A DNA stretch of 64,000 nt, from positions 91,100 through 155,099 of the forward strand of contig JANPCX010000035.1 in assembly GCA_031431125.1 (NCBI GenBank), read 5' to 3'. Both the position numbers and the translations under genes were made by a program. Every line of letters starts with the position of its first letter. Position 1 is the first letter of the stretch. A model generated the notes under the pieces. That model worked only from the letters and a program-made list of their open reading frames with translations. It did not search any database and had not been told where the DNA came from. Positions 18,427 to 27,345 of this stretch are shown here, in pieces. The DNA comes from JANPCX01 sp031431125. GTDB lineage: Bacteria > Pseudomonadota > Gammaproteobacteria > Burkholderiales > Burkholderiaceae_C.

Positions 18427-18470
18427 ACCCATGACACGGGCCAGGGTAGCCAGCTTGGGGTGTCGCGTGC

Positions 18471-18476
18471 TAGAAT
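18471..18476 (+). promoter_or_regulatory. Possible -10 box upstream of rpmF
   Basis: TAGAAT lies 140 bases before rpmF, in the gap after yceD. The same hexamer occurs before acpP. No good -35 is present at the expected distance, so this is only a suggestion of an internal promoter. Confidence 0.25.
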
Positions 18477-18610
18477 CCTAGGCTTTGCGGTTCGCTGGAC
18501 ATACCCGCCGGGTCACCTTGCCTTCGAGCTTGATTGACCCCGGTTGTTCACTGACACCGTTTGCTCAAGAAGCCTTGATGAGGCTAACCAAGGCTGTTTA
18601 GGAGAATTTC

Positions 18611-18793
18611 ATGGCCGTTCAACAGAACAAGAAGTCGCCCTCCAAGCGCGGCATGCACCGCTCGCACAATGCGCTGAATGTCCCGGGTACGGCTGTCGAG
18701 CCGACCACGGGCGAAGCGCATTTGCGCCACCACATCAGCCCAACCGGTTTTTACCGTGGCCGCAAGGTTCTGAAGTCCAAAGTCGACGCGTAA
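18611..18793 (+). CDS. rpmF: 50S ribosomal protein L32
   Basis: 60 residues, starting MAVQQNKKSPSKRGMHRSH, the canonical L32 N-terminus, and ending HHISPTGFYRGRKVL. A GGAG ribosome-binding site sits about eight bases upstream. L32 is in the large ribosomal subunit; yceD-rpmF-plsX order is widely conserved. This version has none of the zinc-binding Cys pairs found in some L32 proteins. Confidence 0.98.
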   Translation: MAVQQNKKSPSKRGMHRSHNALNVPGTAVEPTTGEAHLRHHISPTGFYRGRKVLKSKVDA

Positions 18794-18901
18794 TCGCCTG
18801 ATTCGCGAGTTGTCCTGGATGGCCTGCCCGGTAATGACCGAGTGCGGTGAAGCATATTGCTGCTTGCCTTGCAACTTGTCGGCCATCGTCCTGGCAAATC
18901 C

Positions 18902-20008
18902 ATGAGCAGTGCTTTTCAAGACCTGCATGGCCCTGTTCGACTGTCTGTCGACTGTATGGGCGGCGACCACGGGCCGACGGTCACCCTGCCAGCCTGCCAC
19001 GCCTTTTTGGCGAAACATCCTGAAGCGGAATTGATTCTGGTCGGTCAACCCCAGGCGTTGGCCTCGGCTGCAAACTGGCCACGCTGCGTGATCCAAGCGG
19101 CCAGTGAAGTCGTCGAAATGGACGATGCCGTTGAACTGGCCTTGCGGCGCAAAAAAGACTCCTCCATGCGGGTGGCGATTTCCTTGGTGAAGTCCAACGA
19201 AAGCGGTGCCGCTAAGGCCCACGCTTGCGTGTCTGCCGGCAATACCGGCGCACTGATGGCGTTGTCGCGTTACCTGCTCAAAACGGTGGAGGGCATCGAC
19301 CGCCCGGCCATCGCGTCCGTGATGCCGAACGAAAAAGACGGCTACACCACCATTTTGGATTTGGGCGCTAACGTGGATTGCAGCGCCGAGCACCTGCTGC
19401 AGTTCGCTGTCATGGGCAGCGCCTTGGTTTCGGCGGTCGAAGGCAAAGAGAACCCGACGGTCGGATTGTTGAACATAGGCGAAGAGGCCATCAAGGGCAG
19501 CGAAACCATCAAACAAGCCGGTGAGTTACTGCGCCAGGCGGCGAGTCAAGGTGTGCTCAATTTCCATGGCAACGTGGAAGGCAACGATATTTTCAAAGGC
19601 ACCACTGACATCGTGGTGTGTGACGGGTTTGTGGGCAATGTGGCACTCAAAACTGCTGAAGGTTTGGCCTTGATGCTCACCCGTTTCATCAAACAAGAAT
19701 TCACCCGAAATGTCTTCACCAAGCTGGCGGCGGTGGTGGCCTTGCCCGTGCTTAAACATTTCAAGGCCAGGGTCGACCACAGGCGCTACAACGGTGCGGC
19801 ACTGCTGGGGCTCAGGGGTCTGGTGTTCAAGAGCCACGGCTCAGCCGATGCTTTCGCGTTTGAACAGGCGCTCAACCGTGCCCACGACGCGGCCAGGCAT
19901 CGCCTGCTGGACCGCGTGCACGACCAAATTGCCAAAACCTTGCTGCTTCACGCGGCGCCGGTGGCTGCGGGGGTTGCCGCGCCTGATGAGCCCGATCTCG
20001 CGGCGTAA
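18902..20008 (+). CDS. plsX: Phosphate acyltransferase PlsX
   Basis: 368 residues from ATG 18902; an upstream in-frame start at 18857 adds 15 unrelated residues. PlsX makes acyl-phosphate from acyl-ACP for phospholipid synthesis. LSVDCMGGDHGP, HACVSAGNTGALMA, LDLGANVDCS, GEEAIKGSE and FVGNVALKTAEGLA are typical. The C-terminal 20 residues form an Ala/Pro-rich extension (APVAAGVAAPDEPDLAA) beyond the usual end. It is followed 26 bases later by fabH. Confidence 0.95.
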   Translation: MSSAFQDLHGPVRLSVDCMGGDHGPTVTLPACHAFLAKHPEAELILVGQPQALASAANWPRCVIQAASEVVEMDDAVELALRRKKDSSMRVAISLVKSNESGAAKAHACVSAGNTGALMALSRYLLKTVEGIDRPAIASVMPNEKDGYTTILDLGANVDCSAEHLLQFAVMGSALVSAVEGKENPTVGLLNIGEEAIKGSETIKQAGELLRQAASQGVLNFHGNVEGNDIFKGTTDIVVCDGFVGNVALKTAEGLALMLTRFIKQEFTRNVFTKLAAVVALPVLKHFKARVDHRRYNGAALLGLRGLVFKSHGSADAFAFEQALNRAHDAARHRLLDRVHDQIAKTLLLHAAPVAAGVAAPDEPDLAA

Positions 20009-20034
20009 TCATCAAGCGCTAGGATGTCGGCTCC

Positions 20035-21015
20035 ATGAAACCACGTTACGCACAAATCATCGGCACTGGCAGCTACCTGCCTGAGCAGCGCCTGAGCAAT
20101 GCCGACTTGGCGGCGCAGCTGGCCACCCAGGGCGTAGAAACCACTGACGAGTGGATCGTGGAGCGCACCGGCATTCGATTCCGCCACTTTGCGGCCCAAG
20201 ACCAGGTGTGCAGCGATTTGGCCCTCGTGGCATCGCAAAAAGCGCTGGCCGCGGCGGGTTGTGCGGCCGCGGACATCGACCTCATCATTGTGGCCACGTC
20301 AACCCCTGACATGGTCTTCCCCTCTACTGCTTGTTTTCTTCAACAAAAATTGGGTGTCCACGGCGCCGCAGCCTTTGATGTGCAGGCAGTTTGCTCGGGT
20401 TTTGTTTACGCCCTGACGGTGGCCGATTCCATGATCCGCACCGGTGCCGCGAACAAGGCCTTGGTGGTGGGTGCCGAGGTGTTCTCCCGGATTCTGAATT
20501 TCCAAGACCGCACCACCTGTGTTTTGTTTGGCGATGGCGCGGGCGCCGTGGTGCTTGCCGCCAGCGACGAGCCCGGCATCTTGGCTTGCGAGCTGCATGC
20601 CGATGGACGGCACAGCGGCGTTCTTTGCACACCAGGCACGGTCGCGGGTGGGCAGGTGACGGGAGATCCTTTGCTGCGCATGGAAGGACAGGCCGTGTTC
20701 AAACTGGCCGTGAGCGTGCTCGAAGACGTGGCGCGTTCTGTGCTCGTCAAGGCAGGCCGTCAGGCCACGGACATTGATTGGTTGATTCCGCACCAAGCCA
20801 ACATTCGCATCATGCAAAGCACGGCCAAAAAATTGCAGTTGCCCATGGACAAAGTGGTGGTCACCGTGGATCAACATGGCAATACATCCGCGGCTTCCAT
20901 TCCACTGGCGCTCGATACGGCCGTGCGCGCTGGCAAGATTCAGCACGGCCACACAGTGATGCTTGAAGGGGTGGGCGGCGGCTTCACATGGGGCGCGGTG
21001 CTGCTCGACTTCTAA
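20035..21015 (+). CDS. fabH: Beta-ketoacyl-ACP synthase III
   Basis: 326 residues. It condenses acetyl-CoA with malonyl-ACP to start fatty-acid synthesis. The catalytic Cys is residue 120 in DVQAVCSGF, the His is in LIPHQANIRIM and the Asn in QHGNTSAAS. TGIRFRHFA and the final GGGFTWGAVLL are also characteristic. Length is normal. It is the first of the fabHDG run. Confidence 0.97.
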   Translation: MKPRYAQIIGTGSYLPEQRLSNADLAAQLATQGVETTDEWIVERTGIRFRHFAAQDQVCSDLALVASQKALAAAGCAAADIDLIIVATSTPDMVFPSTACFLQQKLGVHGAAAFDVQAVCSGFVYALTVADSMIRTGAANKALVVGAEVFSRILNFQDRTTCVLFGDGAGAVVLAASDEPGILACELHADGRHSGVLCTPGTVAGGQVTGDPLLRMEGQAVFKLAVSVLEDVARSVLVKAGRQATDIDWLIPHQANIRIMQSTAKKLQLPMDKVVVTVDQHGNTSAASIPLALDTAVRAGKIQHGHTVMLEGVGGGFTWGAVLLDF

Positions 21016-21061
21016 GCGCTTTGGCGCTTCAGCTTTCCCATCAAAAACAGAGACATATTCC

Positions 21062-22000
21062 ATGACTGCGTTTGCCTTTGTATTTCCAGGCCAAGGGTCC
21101 CAGTCCGTTGGCATGCTGGATGCGTGGGGTGACCACCCGGCGGTGCGCCAGACTTTGGCCGAAGCCTCAGAGGCCTTGGGTCAAGACATGGCTGCTTTGA
21201 TTCACACGGGCCCCAAAGAAGACCTCGACCTCACCACCAACACCCAGCCCGTCATGCTGACTGCGGGCATCGCTTGTTACCGCGCCTGGCGTCATGAAGG
21301 GGGCGCTGAGCCCGCCATGGTCGCCGGACACTCGCTGGGTGAATACACGGCTTTGGTAGCAGCGGGTGCGCTCACACTGGCCGAGGCCTTGCCGCTGGTG
21401 CGTTTTCGTGCACAAGCCATGCAAGAGGCAGTTCCTGTCGGCGTCGGTGCGATGGCGGCCATCCTGGGTTTGGATGCCCAGACGGTGCGTGATGGTTGTG
21501 CCGAGGTGGCCCAGAACAGCGGTGAGGTGGTGGAAGCGGCCAACTACAACGACCCCAAACAAACCGTCATCGCCGGCAGCAAAGCGGGGGTGGACCAGGC
21601 CTGCGAGTTGCTTAAAGCGAAGGGCGCTAAACGCGCTCTGCTGCTGCCTGTTTCGGCGCCATTTCATTCCAGTTTGATGCGGCCCGCCGCTGAGAAACTT
21701 CGGCCCCGCTTGGCCACTGTGGCTTGGCAAAGCCCGCGCATTCCTGTTCTGAACAACATCGACGTTCAAGACCCCAAGGAGCCCACCGCCATTTGCGACG
21801 CACTCTATCGCCAAGCGTTTGGCCCGGTGCGCTGGGTGGAAGTGGTGCAGGCCATGCGTGCACGTGGCATGACGCATATTGTTGAGTGTGGTCCTGGAAA
21901 AGTATTGGCCGGGATTGTCAAACGTGTCGATCCTGAGGCGGTCAGTGCGTCCGTTTTTGATCCTGCATCTTTGAACGACGCAAAAGGGATGCTGGTATGA
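21062..22000 (+). CDS. fabD: Malonyl-CoA:ACP transacylase
   Basis: 312 residues from ATG 21062 (MTAFAFVFPGQGSQSVGML); the open frame begins about 100 bases earlier, within the end of fabH, and is discounted. It moves malonyl groups from CoA to ACP. The active Ser is in GHSLGEYTAL and the His in SAPFHSSLM; VEAANYNDPKQTVI is also conserved. The stop overlaps the fabG start as ATGA. Confidence 0.97.
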   Translation: MTAFAFVFPGQGSQSVGMLDAWGDHPAVRQTLAEASEALGQDMAALIHTGPKEDLDLTTNTQPVMLTAGIACYRAWRHEGGAEPAMVAGHSLGEYTALVAAGALTLAEALPLVRFRAQAMQEAVPVGVGAMAAILGLDAQTVRDGCAEVAQNSGEVVEAANYNDPKQTVIAGSKAGVDQACELLKAKGAKRALLLPVSAPFHSSLMRPAAEKLRPRLATVAWQSPRIPVLNNIDVQDPKEPTAICDALYRQAFGPVRWVEVVQAMRARGMTHIVECGPGKVLAGIVKRVDPEAVSASVFDPASLNDAKGMLV

Positions 22001-22749
22001 GCGAGACCAACGCCAATTCAAAACAAGTCGCCCTGGTGACGGGTGCATCGCGCGGCATCGGTCGGGCCATTGCGCTGACCTTGGCGCAAAAGGGCTACAG
22101 CGTCATCGGAACCGCAACCAGCGAAGACGGTGCAAGTGGCATCACGCAAGCCTTGGCTGAACCGTTTGGCGGGCGGGGCCTTTGTTTGAATGTCAACGAC
22201 GCGGCTTCCGTGGATGCTGCTGTTGAGAGCATTGTTAAACAATATGGTGGCCTGCATGTTCTCGTCAACAACGCGGGCATCACGCGAGACGGACTGTCCA
22301 TGCGCATGAAAGACGACGATTGGGACGCGGTGATGGACACCAACCTTAAAGCCGTTTTCCGCACCAGTCGCGCCGTCATGCGGCCCATGATGAAACAACG
22401 TTTCGGTCGCATCATCAACATCACTTCTGTTGTCGGCGCCAGCGGCAATGCCGGGCAGGCCAACTATGCGGCAGCCAAAGCGGGCGTGGCTGGCATGACG
22501 CGCTCTTTGGCCCGGGAATTGGGCAGCCGCAACATCACCGTGAACTGTGTGGCACCCGGTTTCATTGACACCGACATGACCAGGGCTTTGTCCGAGGCCC
22601 AGATTTCCGCATTGACCGCGCAAATCCCTTTGGGCCGTTTGGGTCAAGCCGATGACGTGGCCCACCTGGTCGCGTTTTTGGCCTCTGAGCAAGCGGGTTA
22701 CATCACTGGCAGCGAACTACATGTCAATGGCGGCATGTTCATGAATTGA
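21997..22749 (+). CDS. fabG: 3-oxoacyl-ACP reductase
   Basis: 250 residues. This short-chain dehydrogenase reduces 3-ketoacyl-ACP with NADPH. The cofactor loop is TGASRGIGRAI, NNAGITRDGL follows, the catalytic Ser is in ITSVVG and the Tyr/Lys are in NYAAAKAG. APGFIDTDMT and GGMFMN at the C-terminus are classic FabG. It overlaps fabD by four bases, so translation is coupled. Confidence 0.97.
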   Translation: MSETNANSKQVALVTGASRGIGRAIALTLAQKGYSVIGTATSEDGASGITQALAEPFGGRGLCLNVNDAASVDAAVESIVKQYGGLHVLVNNAGITRDGLSMRMKDDDWDAVMDTNLKAVFRTSRAVMRPMMKQRFGRIINITSVVGASGNAGQANYAAAKAGVAGMTRSLARELGSRNITVNCVAPGFIDTDMTRALSEAQISALTAQIPLGRLGQADDVAHLVAFLASEQAGYITGSELHVNGGMFMN

Positions 22750-22813
22750 GCGAACGCGAACGTTAGAAAAAAGCCCGGAGTCGCCCGACCGGAGCACGGT
22801 GCGTCGCACCGCT

Positions 22814-22819
22814 TAGAAT
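22814..22819 (+). promoter_or_regulatory. Possible -10 box of acpP
   Basis: TAGAAT 36 bases before the acpP start, in the 105-bp gap after fabG. High expression of acpP from its own promoter is common. The position where a -35 should be (about 22791) is GC-rich and a poor match. Confidence 0.3.
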
Positions 22820-22854
22820 CTCGGGCTGTTTATGACCACATTCCTGGAGGAGTT

Positions 22855-23094
22855 ATGAGCGATATCGAAGCACGTGTTAAAAAAATCATTGCCGAGCAGT
22901 TGGGCGTTCCTGAAGCTGATGTCTCTCCCGAGAAAGCCTTTGTGGCCGATTTGGGCGCTGATTCTTTGGACACCGTCGAATTGGTGATGGCCTTGGAAGA
23001 CGAGTTCAGCATTGAGATTCCCGACGAAGAAGCCGAGAAGATCACCACGGTGCAGTTGGCCATCGACTACGCACTGAAGCACCAAAAGGCCTGA
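22855..23094 (+). CDS. acpP: Acyl carrier protein
   Basis: 79 residues, strongly acidic. DLGADSLDTVELVMALE carries Ser37, the 4'-phosphopantetheine site. GGAGGAG lies just upstream of the ATG, an unusually strong ribosome-binding site that fits a very abundant protein. The holo-ACP synthase gene acpS is also in this window (36.3 kb). Confidence 0.98.
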   Translation: MSDIEARVKKIIAEQLGVPEADVSPEKAFVADLGADSLDTVELVMALEDEFSIEIPDEEAEKITTVQLAIDYALKHQKA

Positions 23095-23113
23095 GTTTCT
23101 GTCCAGAGATCAC

Positions 23114-24358
23114 ATGAACCGTCGCCGCGTCGTCGTCACTGGACTTGGCCTGATCAGCCCTGTGGGCAACACGGTGGCGCAAGCTTGGGCCAATTTGCTC
23201 GAAGGCAAATCGGGCATCGCCAACATCACCCGCTTTGATGCCAGCAACTTTGCTTGCAAGTTTGCGGGTGAGGTCAAAGGCTTCAACATCGAGGATTACA
23301 TCCCCGCCAAAGAAGCCCGGCACATGGACACCTTCATTCACTTCGGTTTGGCTGCGGCCATCCAAGCGGTTGAAGATGCCGGGCTGCCGACGGGCAATGC
23401 ACTGACTGGTGAACAAGCAGAACGCATTGGATGCGTTTTGGGCTCTGGCATTGGTGGCTTGCCTCTCATCGAAGCGACACACGGCGAGCTGACGGCCAAG
23501 GGGCCGCGGCGGATCTCGCCGTTTTTCATTCCTGCGTCCATCGTCAACATGATCTCGGGGCATGTATCGATCAAATACGGCTTTCAAGGTCCGAACCTGG
23601 CCATCGCTACCGCCTGTACCACGGGCTTGCATGCGATAGGCGAAGCAGGGCGTTTGATTGAGTACGGCGATGCCGATGTGATGATTGCCGGTGGCGCCGA
23701 GGCGGCGGTATCGCCGTTGGGCGTTGGTGGTTTTGCCGCTGCCCGTGCTTTGTCGACGCGCAACGACGATCCGCTGACCGCATCCCGTCCCTGGGACAAA
23801 GACCGGGATGGTTTTGTTTTGGGTGAAGGCGCGGGCGTGTTGGTGCTTGAAGAGTATGAGCACGCCAAAAAGCGGGGCGCGAAAATTTACGCGGAGTTGG
23901 TCGGTTTTGGCATGGGCGCCGATGCCTTCCACATGACTGCCCCCAACGTGGATGGCCCCAAACGCTCCATGAACGCCGCCCTGCGAAATGCGGGTGTGAA
24001 TGCCGATCAGGTTCAGTACCTCAATGCCCACGGCACCTCTACCCCCTTGGGTGATGTCAACGAAACCAATGCCATCAAACTGGCTTTTGGTGCGCATGCC
24101 AAGCAGCTGGTGGTGAATTCCACCAAGTCCATGACAGGGCATTTGCTGGGCGGGGCCGGTGGCATCGAATCGGTTTTCACCGTGTTGGCTGTGGCCAAAC
24201 AAATCTCGCCGCCGACGATCAATATCTTCAACCAGGATCCTGACTGTGACCTGGACTACTGCGCCAATGCCGCGCGAGAAATGAAGATCACTTATGCCCT
24301 CAAAAACAACTTCGGTTTTGGCGGCACCAACGGCAGCTTGGTTTTCAAGCGCATCTAA
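23114..24358 (+). CDS. fabF: Beta-ketoacyl-ACP synthase II
   Basis: 414 residues. It elongates acyl-ACP chains. The catalytic Cys is residue 168 (ATACTTGLHA), with His residues in LNAHGTSTPLGD and KSMTGHLLGGAGG. The C-terminus has NNFGFGGTNGSLVF. Length matches FabF. It is 19 bases downstream of acpP. Confidence 0.97.
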   Translation: MNRRRVVVTGLGLISPVGNTVAQAWANLLEGKSGIANITRFDASNFACKFAGEVKGFNIEDYIPAKEARHMDTFIHFGLAAAIQAVEDAGLPTGNALTGEQAERIGCVLGSGIGGLPLIEATHGELTAKGPRRISPFFIPASIVNMISGHVSIKYGFQGPNLAIATACTTGLHAIGEAGRLIEYGDADVMIAGGAEAAVSPLGVGGFAAARALSTRNDDPLTASRPWDKDRDGFVLGEGAGVLVLEEYEHAKKRGAKIYAELVGFGMGADAFHMTAPNVDGPKRSMNAALRNAGVNADQVQYLNAHGTSTPLGDVNETNAIKLAFGAHAKQLVVNSTKSMTGHLLGGAGGIESVFTVLAVAKQISPPTINIFNQDPDCDLDYCANAAREMKITYALKNNFGFGGTNGSLVFKRI

Positions 24359-24365
24359 AACTTTG

Positions 24366-24851
24366 ATGAGCCGTACCGCACCCCCGGTGCACGTGCTGGT
24401 TGATCGTTTCACGGTGTGGACGGCCGCCACGGCCGCGTTGTGGGTCTTCGCGGCGTGCAGTCTGGCCGCATGGCTTGCCGGAGGGGCTCAATCCGTGACC
24501 ACAGGTTCCGATGACCTTGTTTATTGGCTTGCCTTGGCTGTATTGGCGCCTGTGCTGTTTGCTGCCTTGTGGTGTTCTCGTTTGAGCGCCGTGAGTCTGC
24601 GCTGGGACGGCGAACAGTGGTGGTTGGGCGGTCCGAGTGATGTGGGTGTCGAGCCGTGGTGCGTTCAGCCACGGGTCCGCCTTGACCTTGGCGCCTGGAT
24701 GTTGCTGCAACTGGAGCCGGTCGCCACAGGGCCACGTCTGTCGAACCGATACCGCTGGCTTCCTCTGCAGCGCTGGGGGCTGGCCACGCAGTGGCATGGC
24801 CTGCGCTGTGCATTGTTGGCGCAAGCCGAGCACCGAAGAGGCCTGTTGTGA
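24366..24851 (+). CDS. Hypothetical membrane protein between fabF and rpoE
   Basis: 161 residues from ATG 24366, seven bases after the fabF stop; its own stop overlaps the rpoE GTG start as GTGA. Two hydrophobic segments (around residues 18-38 and 50-70) are followed by a Trp/Arg-rich domain (SLRWDGEQWWLGGPSD, LPLQRWGLATQW). I do not recognise a named family. Translational coupling to the sigma factor is the most informative observation. Confidence 0.7.
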   Translation: MSRTAPPVHVLVDRFTVWTAATAALWVFAACSLAAWLAGGAQSVTTGSDDLVYWLALAVLAPVLFAALWCSRLSAVSLRWDGEQWWLGGPSDVGVEPWCVQPRVRLDLGAWMLLQLEPVATGPRLSNRYRWLPLQRWGLATQWHGLRCALLAQAEHRRGLL

Positions 24852-25468
24852 CGGAGCGTGAGCTTTTGCCCGATGTTGACGCTCCCTTGATAGAGCGCGT
24901 CAAACAGGGCGACGTCAAAGCCTTTGAGATGTTGGTCGTCAAGTACCAGCGGCGCGTCGAGCGTTTGGTGGCCCGCATGGTGCGCGATGTGGACATCGTG
25001 CAGGACATCACCCAAGAAACCTTCATCCGGGCCTACCGCGCCATCCCGCAATTTCGAGGGGAGAGCGCCTTTTACACCTGGCTGTACCGAATTGCAGTCA
25101 ACACCGCCAAGAAGGCTTTGTTGCAGCTGAAACGGGATCCCTTGGTCACCGAGTCGGCGCGGCTTTCTCGTGACGAGGATGATGAAACTTCTCGGGTTGA
25201 AAACGAACTAACCGACGGAGAGACGCCGGATGCAGTCCTGGCCAGCAAACAAGTGGCCCGGGCAGTGAACTTGGCGGTCGAAGCCTTGTCAGAGGACTTG
25301 CGCCAGGCCATTACCCTTCGGGAGATTGAAGGTTTGAGTTATGAAGAGATTGCCGAGATGATGAACTGCCCCATCGGTACCGTGCGTTCCCGTATTTTTC
25401 GGGCCCGTGAGGCCATTGCCCTGCGCTTGCGGCCCTTGCTCGATACCCGAGATGGCGAGCGCTGGTAG
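24848..25468 (+). CDS. rpoE: Extracytoplasmic-function sigma factor RpoE/AlgU
   Basis: 206 residues from GTG 24848, chosen for the GTGA overlap and because VTERELLPDVDAPLIERVKQGD gives the usual N-terminus. Region 2 (RMVRDVDIVQDITQETFIRAYRAI, given here only by its ends RMVRD and YRAI) and region 4 (EIEGLSYEEIAEMM, GTVRSRIFRAREAI) are clear. It directs transcription of envelope-stress genes and is held by the RseA-like protein encoded next. The operon order rpoE-rseA-rseB-mucD is the classic sigma E set. Confidence 0.95.
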   Translation: MTERELLPDVDAPLIERVKQGDVKAFEMLVVKYQRRVERLVARMVRDVDIVQDITQETFIRAYRAIPQFRGESAFYTWLYRIAVNTAKKALLQLKRDPLVTESARLSRDEDDETSRVENELTDGETPDAVLASKQVARAVNLAVEALSEDLRQAITLREIEGLSYEEIAEMMNCPIGTVRSRIFRAREAIALRLRPLLDTRDGERW

Positions 25469-25522
25469 CCTCAGCGTGTTTTGCTATCCAAGCCATTTGT
25501 TGATTTGAAACTGGAGCCTGGA

Positions 25523-26164
25523 ATGTCCAATCCTTCACAGCCGCAGCAAGCAAGGACAGAACTTCTGTCAGCCTTGGCCGACGGTGAGCTTGATGCACGC
25601 GGTACGCTGGCCGCATGCGAACTGTGGCGTGGCGACGAGCAGGCGCAAATTCAGTGGGCCGACTACCACTTGATCGGCGACGTACTGCGGTCAGAAGACC
25701 TTGCCCGCAGCGGGGCTCATGAGTCGGCGCTGTTTGCCAGGATCCAGGCTGAATTGGCGCAGCAACCCGTTGTGCTGGCGCCGCAACAGCCTCCTCCAAC
25801 CCAGACCCAGGGCGAGCCTGTTGTCGCTGCTAAGCATCCTGCGGCGCGAAATAGCCGTCGGGCTTGGTGGACTGCATCAGCCGTTGCAGCAGGATTTATC
25901 GCAGTGGCCGGTGCGTGGTCCGTGTTTCGTGTGCCTTTACCAGTCGATTCTGGCGCTCTTGTTGCTCAGACGGAGGTTGCGCCGCTTTCCGCTTCACCTT
26001 CGGCGGTAGCTTCTTCGGATACCAATGTGGGCGCTGGCGCTGTGGTTCGTGATGCCGAGCTGGACCGCTATTTGGCCGCCCACAAACAGTTTTCCTCCGC
26101 GTCTGTTCTTGGCGCCGCGTCTGGATCGCTGCGCCAAGCCGTGCTTGAGTCGGCGGCTCGCTGA
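25523..26164 (+). CDS. rseA: Anti-sigma-E factor RseA/MucA-like
   Basis: 213 residues from ATG 25523. The N-terminal domain (ELLSALADGELDARG, then WADYHLIGDVLRSED) is the anti-sigma fold that binds RpoE. One membrane segment lies around residues 117-135 (WWTASAVAAGFIAVAGAW), then a periplasmic tail of about 75 residues ending in YLAAHKQFSSAS, a motif common to MucA proteins. It is likely cleaved by regulated proteolysis under envelope stress. Confidence 0.9.
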   Translation: MSNPSQPQQARTELLSALADGELDARGTLAACELWRGDEQAQIQWADYHLIGDVLRSEDLARSGAHESALFARIQAELAQQPVVLAPQQPPPTQTQGEPVVAAKHPAARNSRRAWWTASAVAAGFIAVAGAWSVFRVPLPVDSGALVAQTEVAPLSASPSAVASSDTNVGAGAVVRDAELDRYLAAHKQFSSASVLGAASGSLRQAVLESAAR

Positions 26165-26169
26165 GCCCT

Positions 26170-27225
26170 ATGGCGACATCTCGTTTCTTAACGCGCAGTG
26201 TGGTGGCCTGCCTTTTGGGGGCGTTCGCGGCTTTGGCTTGTGCTCAGACGGCCGTTTTTGGTCCGGCTATTGCCATGCCAGACAGTGAAACTCGCGCTTG
26301 GTTGCTCCGCATTCAGGAGGCAACGAAGAAGCGCAGCTTCAGCGGTACCTTTGTGTTCAGTGCCGGTGGTGCGATGAGCAGTGCGCGCATCACCCATTAC
26401 GGCCAAGGACAGAATCAATTCGAGCGGGTTGATTCCTTGGATGGCCCTCCACGCCAATTGCTGCGTCACAACGACATCGTGCACACCGTTTGGTCGCAAA
26501 GCGGTGTGGTGGTGGTAGAAAAACGTGACAGCCGCTTTACCTTTCCTGCACTGTTACTTGGTGCAGATGAGCAAGTTTTCACCAACTATGAAGTCCTTAG
26601 TTTTCAAGGAGTAGAGCGCGTTGCGGGTCACGACGCCATGGTGTTGCTGCTCAAACCCAAAGACGAGCATCGCTACGGCTATCGGCTGTGGTCCGACAAA
26701 GTGTCGGGCCTGTTGCTGCGTGCCGATGTGGTGGGCGAGCGTAACGAAGTGCTGGAGTCGTCTGCTTTTTCCGAAGTCACCATCGGGGTCAAAGCGCAAC
26801 CAGAGCAGATTTTGTCTGCCATTAGAAAACTGAGCTCTTTCCGATCCATCAAAGTTGAGATGACACCGACCACTTTGGATGCACAGGGCTGGCAATTGCG
26901 TGCTCTTGTTCCTGGTTTCAAGGAGATTCGTTGTTTCGAACGCCCGTGGGGTGCAACGCAAGATTCGAACAGCAGTGAGCGGCTGCAAACCGCCAACGTC
27001 GTGCCGACGAAAGCACTTCAAGTCATCTACTCTGATGGCCTGACCCACGTGTCGGTGTTTATCGAACCCTTCGATGGCGCGCGACATGGCCGGCAAGTTC
27101 CCGTATTTTTGGGTGCCACACGAACGTTCTCGACGCGCCAGGCGGACTGGTGGATCACAGCTGTCGGTGACGTACCCATGGCGACCTTACGTTCTTTAGC
27201 TCTGGGCTTGCAGAAAAAGAAGTAA
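26170..27225 (+). CDS. rseB: Periplasmic sigma-E regulator RseB/MucB
   Basis: 351 residues with a cleavable signal sequence ending near ACAQT. The MucB/RseB pattern is clear: AWLLRIQEATKKRSFSGTFVF (cited by its ends), MSSARITHYG, a central LolA-like domain, and a C-terminal VSVFIEPFDG. RseB binds RseA in the periplasm and shields it from protease. It starts six bases after rseA. Length is slightly above the E. coli protein, as is common in Burkholderiales. Confidence 0.92.
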   Translation: MATSRFLTRSVVACLLGAFAALACAQTAVFGPAIAMPDSETRAWLLRIQEATKKRSFSGTFVFSAGGAMSSARITHYGQGQNQFERVDSLDGPPRQLLRHNDIVHTVWSQSGVVVVEKRDSRFTFPALLLGADEQVFTNYEVLSFQGVERVAGHDAMVLLLKPKDEHRYGYRLWSDKVSGLLLRADVVGERNEVLESSAFSEVTIGVKAQPEQILSAIRKLSSFRSIKVEMTPTTLDAQGWQLRALVPGFKEIRCFERPWGATQDSNSSERLQTANVVPTKALQVIYSDGLTHVSVFIEPFDGARHGRQVPVFLGATRTFSTRQADWWITAVGDVPMATLRSLALGLQKKK

Positions 27226-27345
27226 GACCTGCCATTTTCCGCCGATCACATTGCTCTGCGGTTATCACCAATTTTTTGTACTGCGCTTAGACGCCATGAA
27301 CCAGTTTCCTTCTCAATCATCAATTGTTTTTCCATGGGGTTGAAC

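Noticed and set aside
23042..24430. 462-codon minus-strand frame over fabF
   Set aside because: fabF has all its catalytic motifs; the other frame is a shadow.
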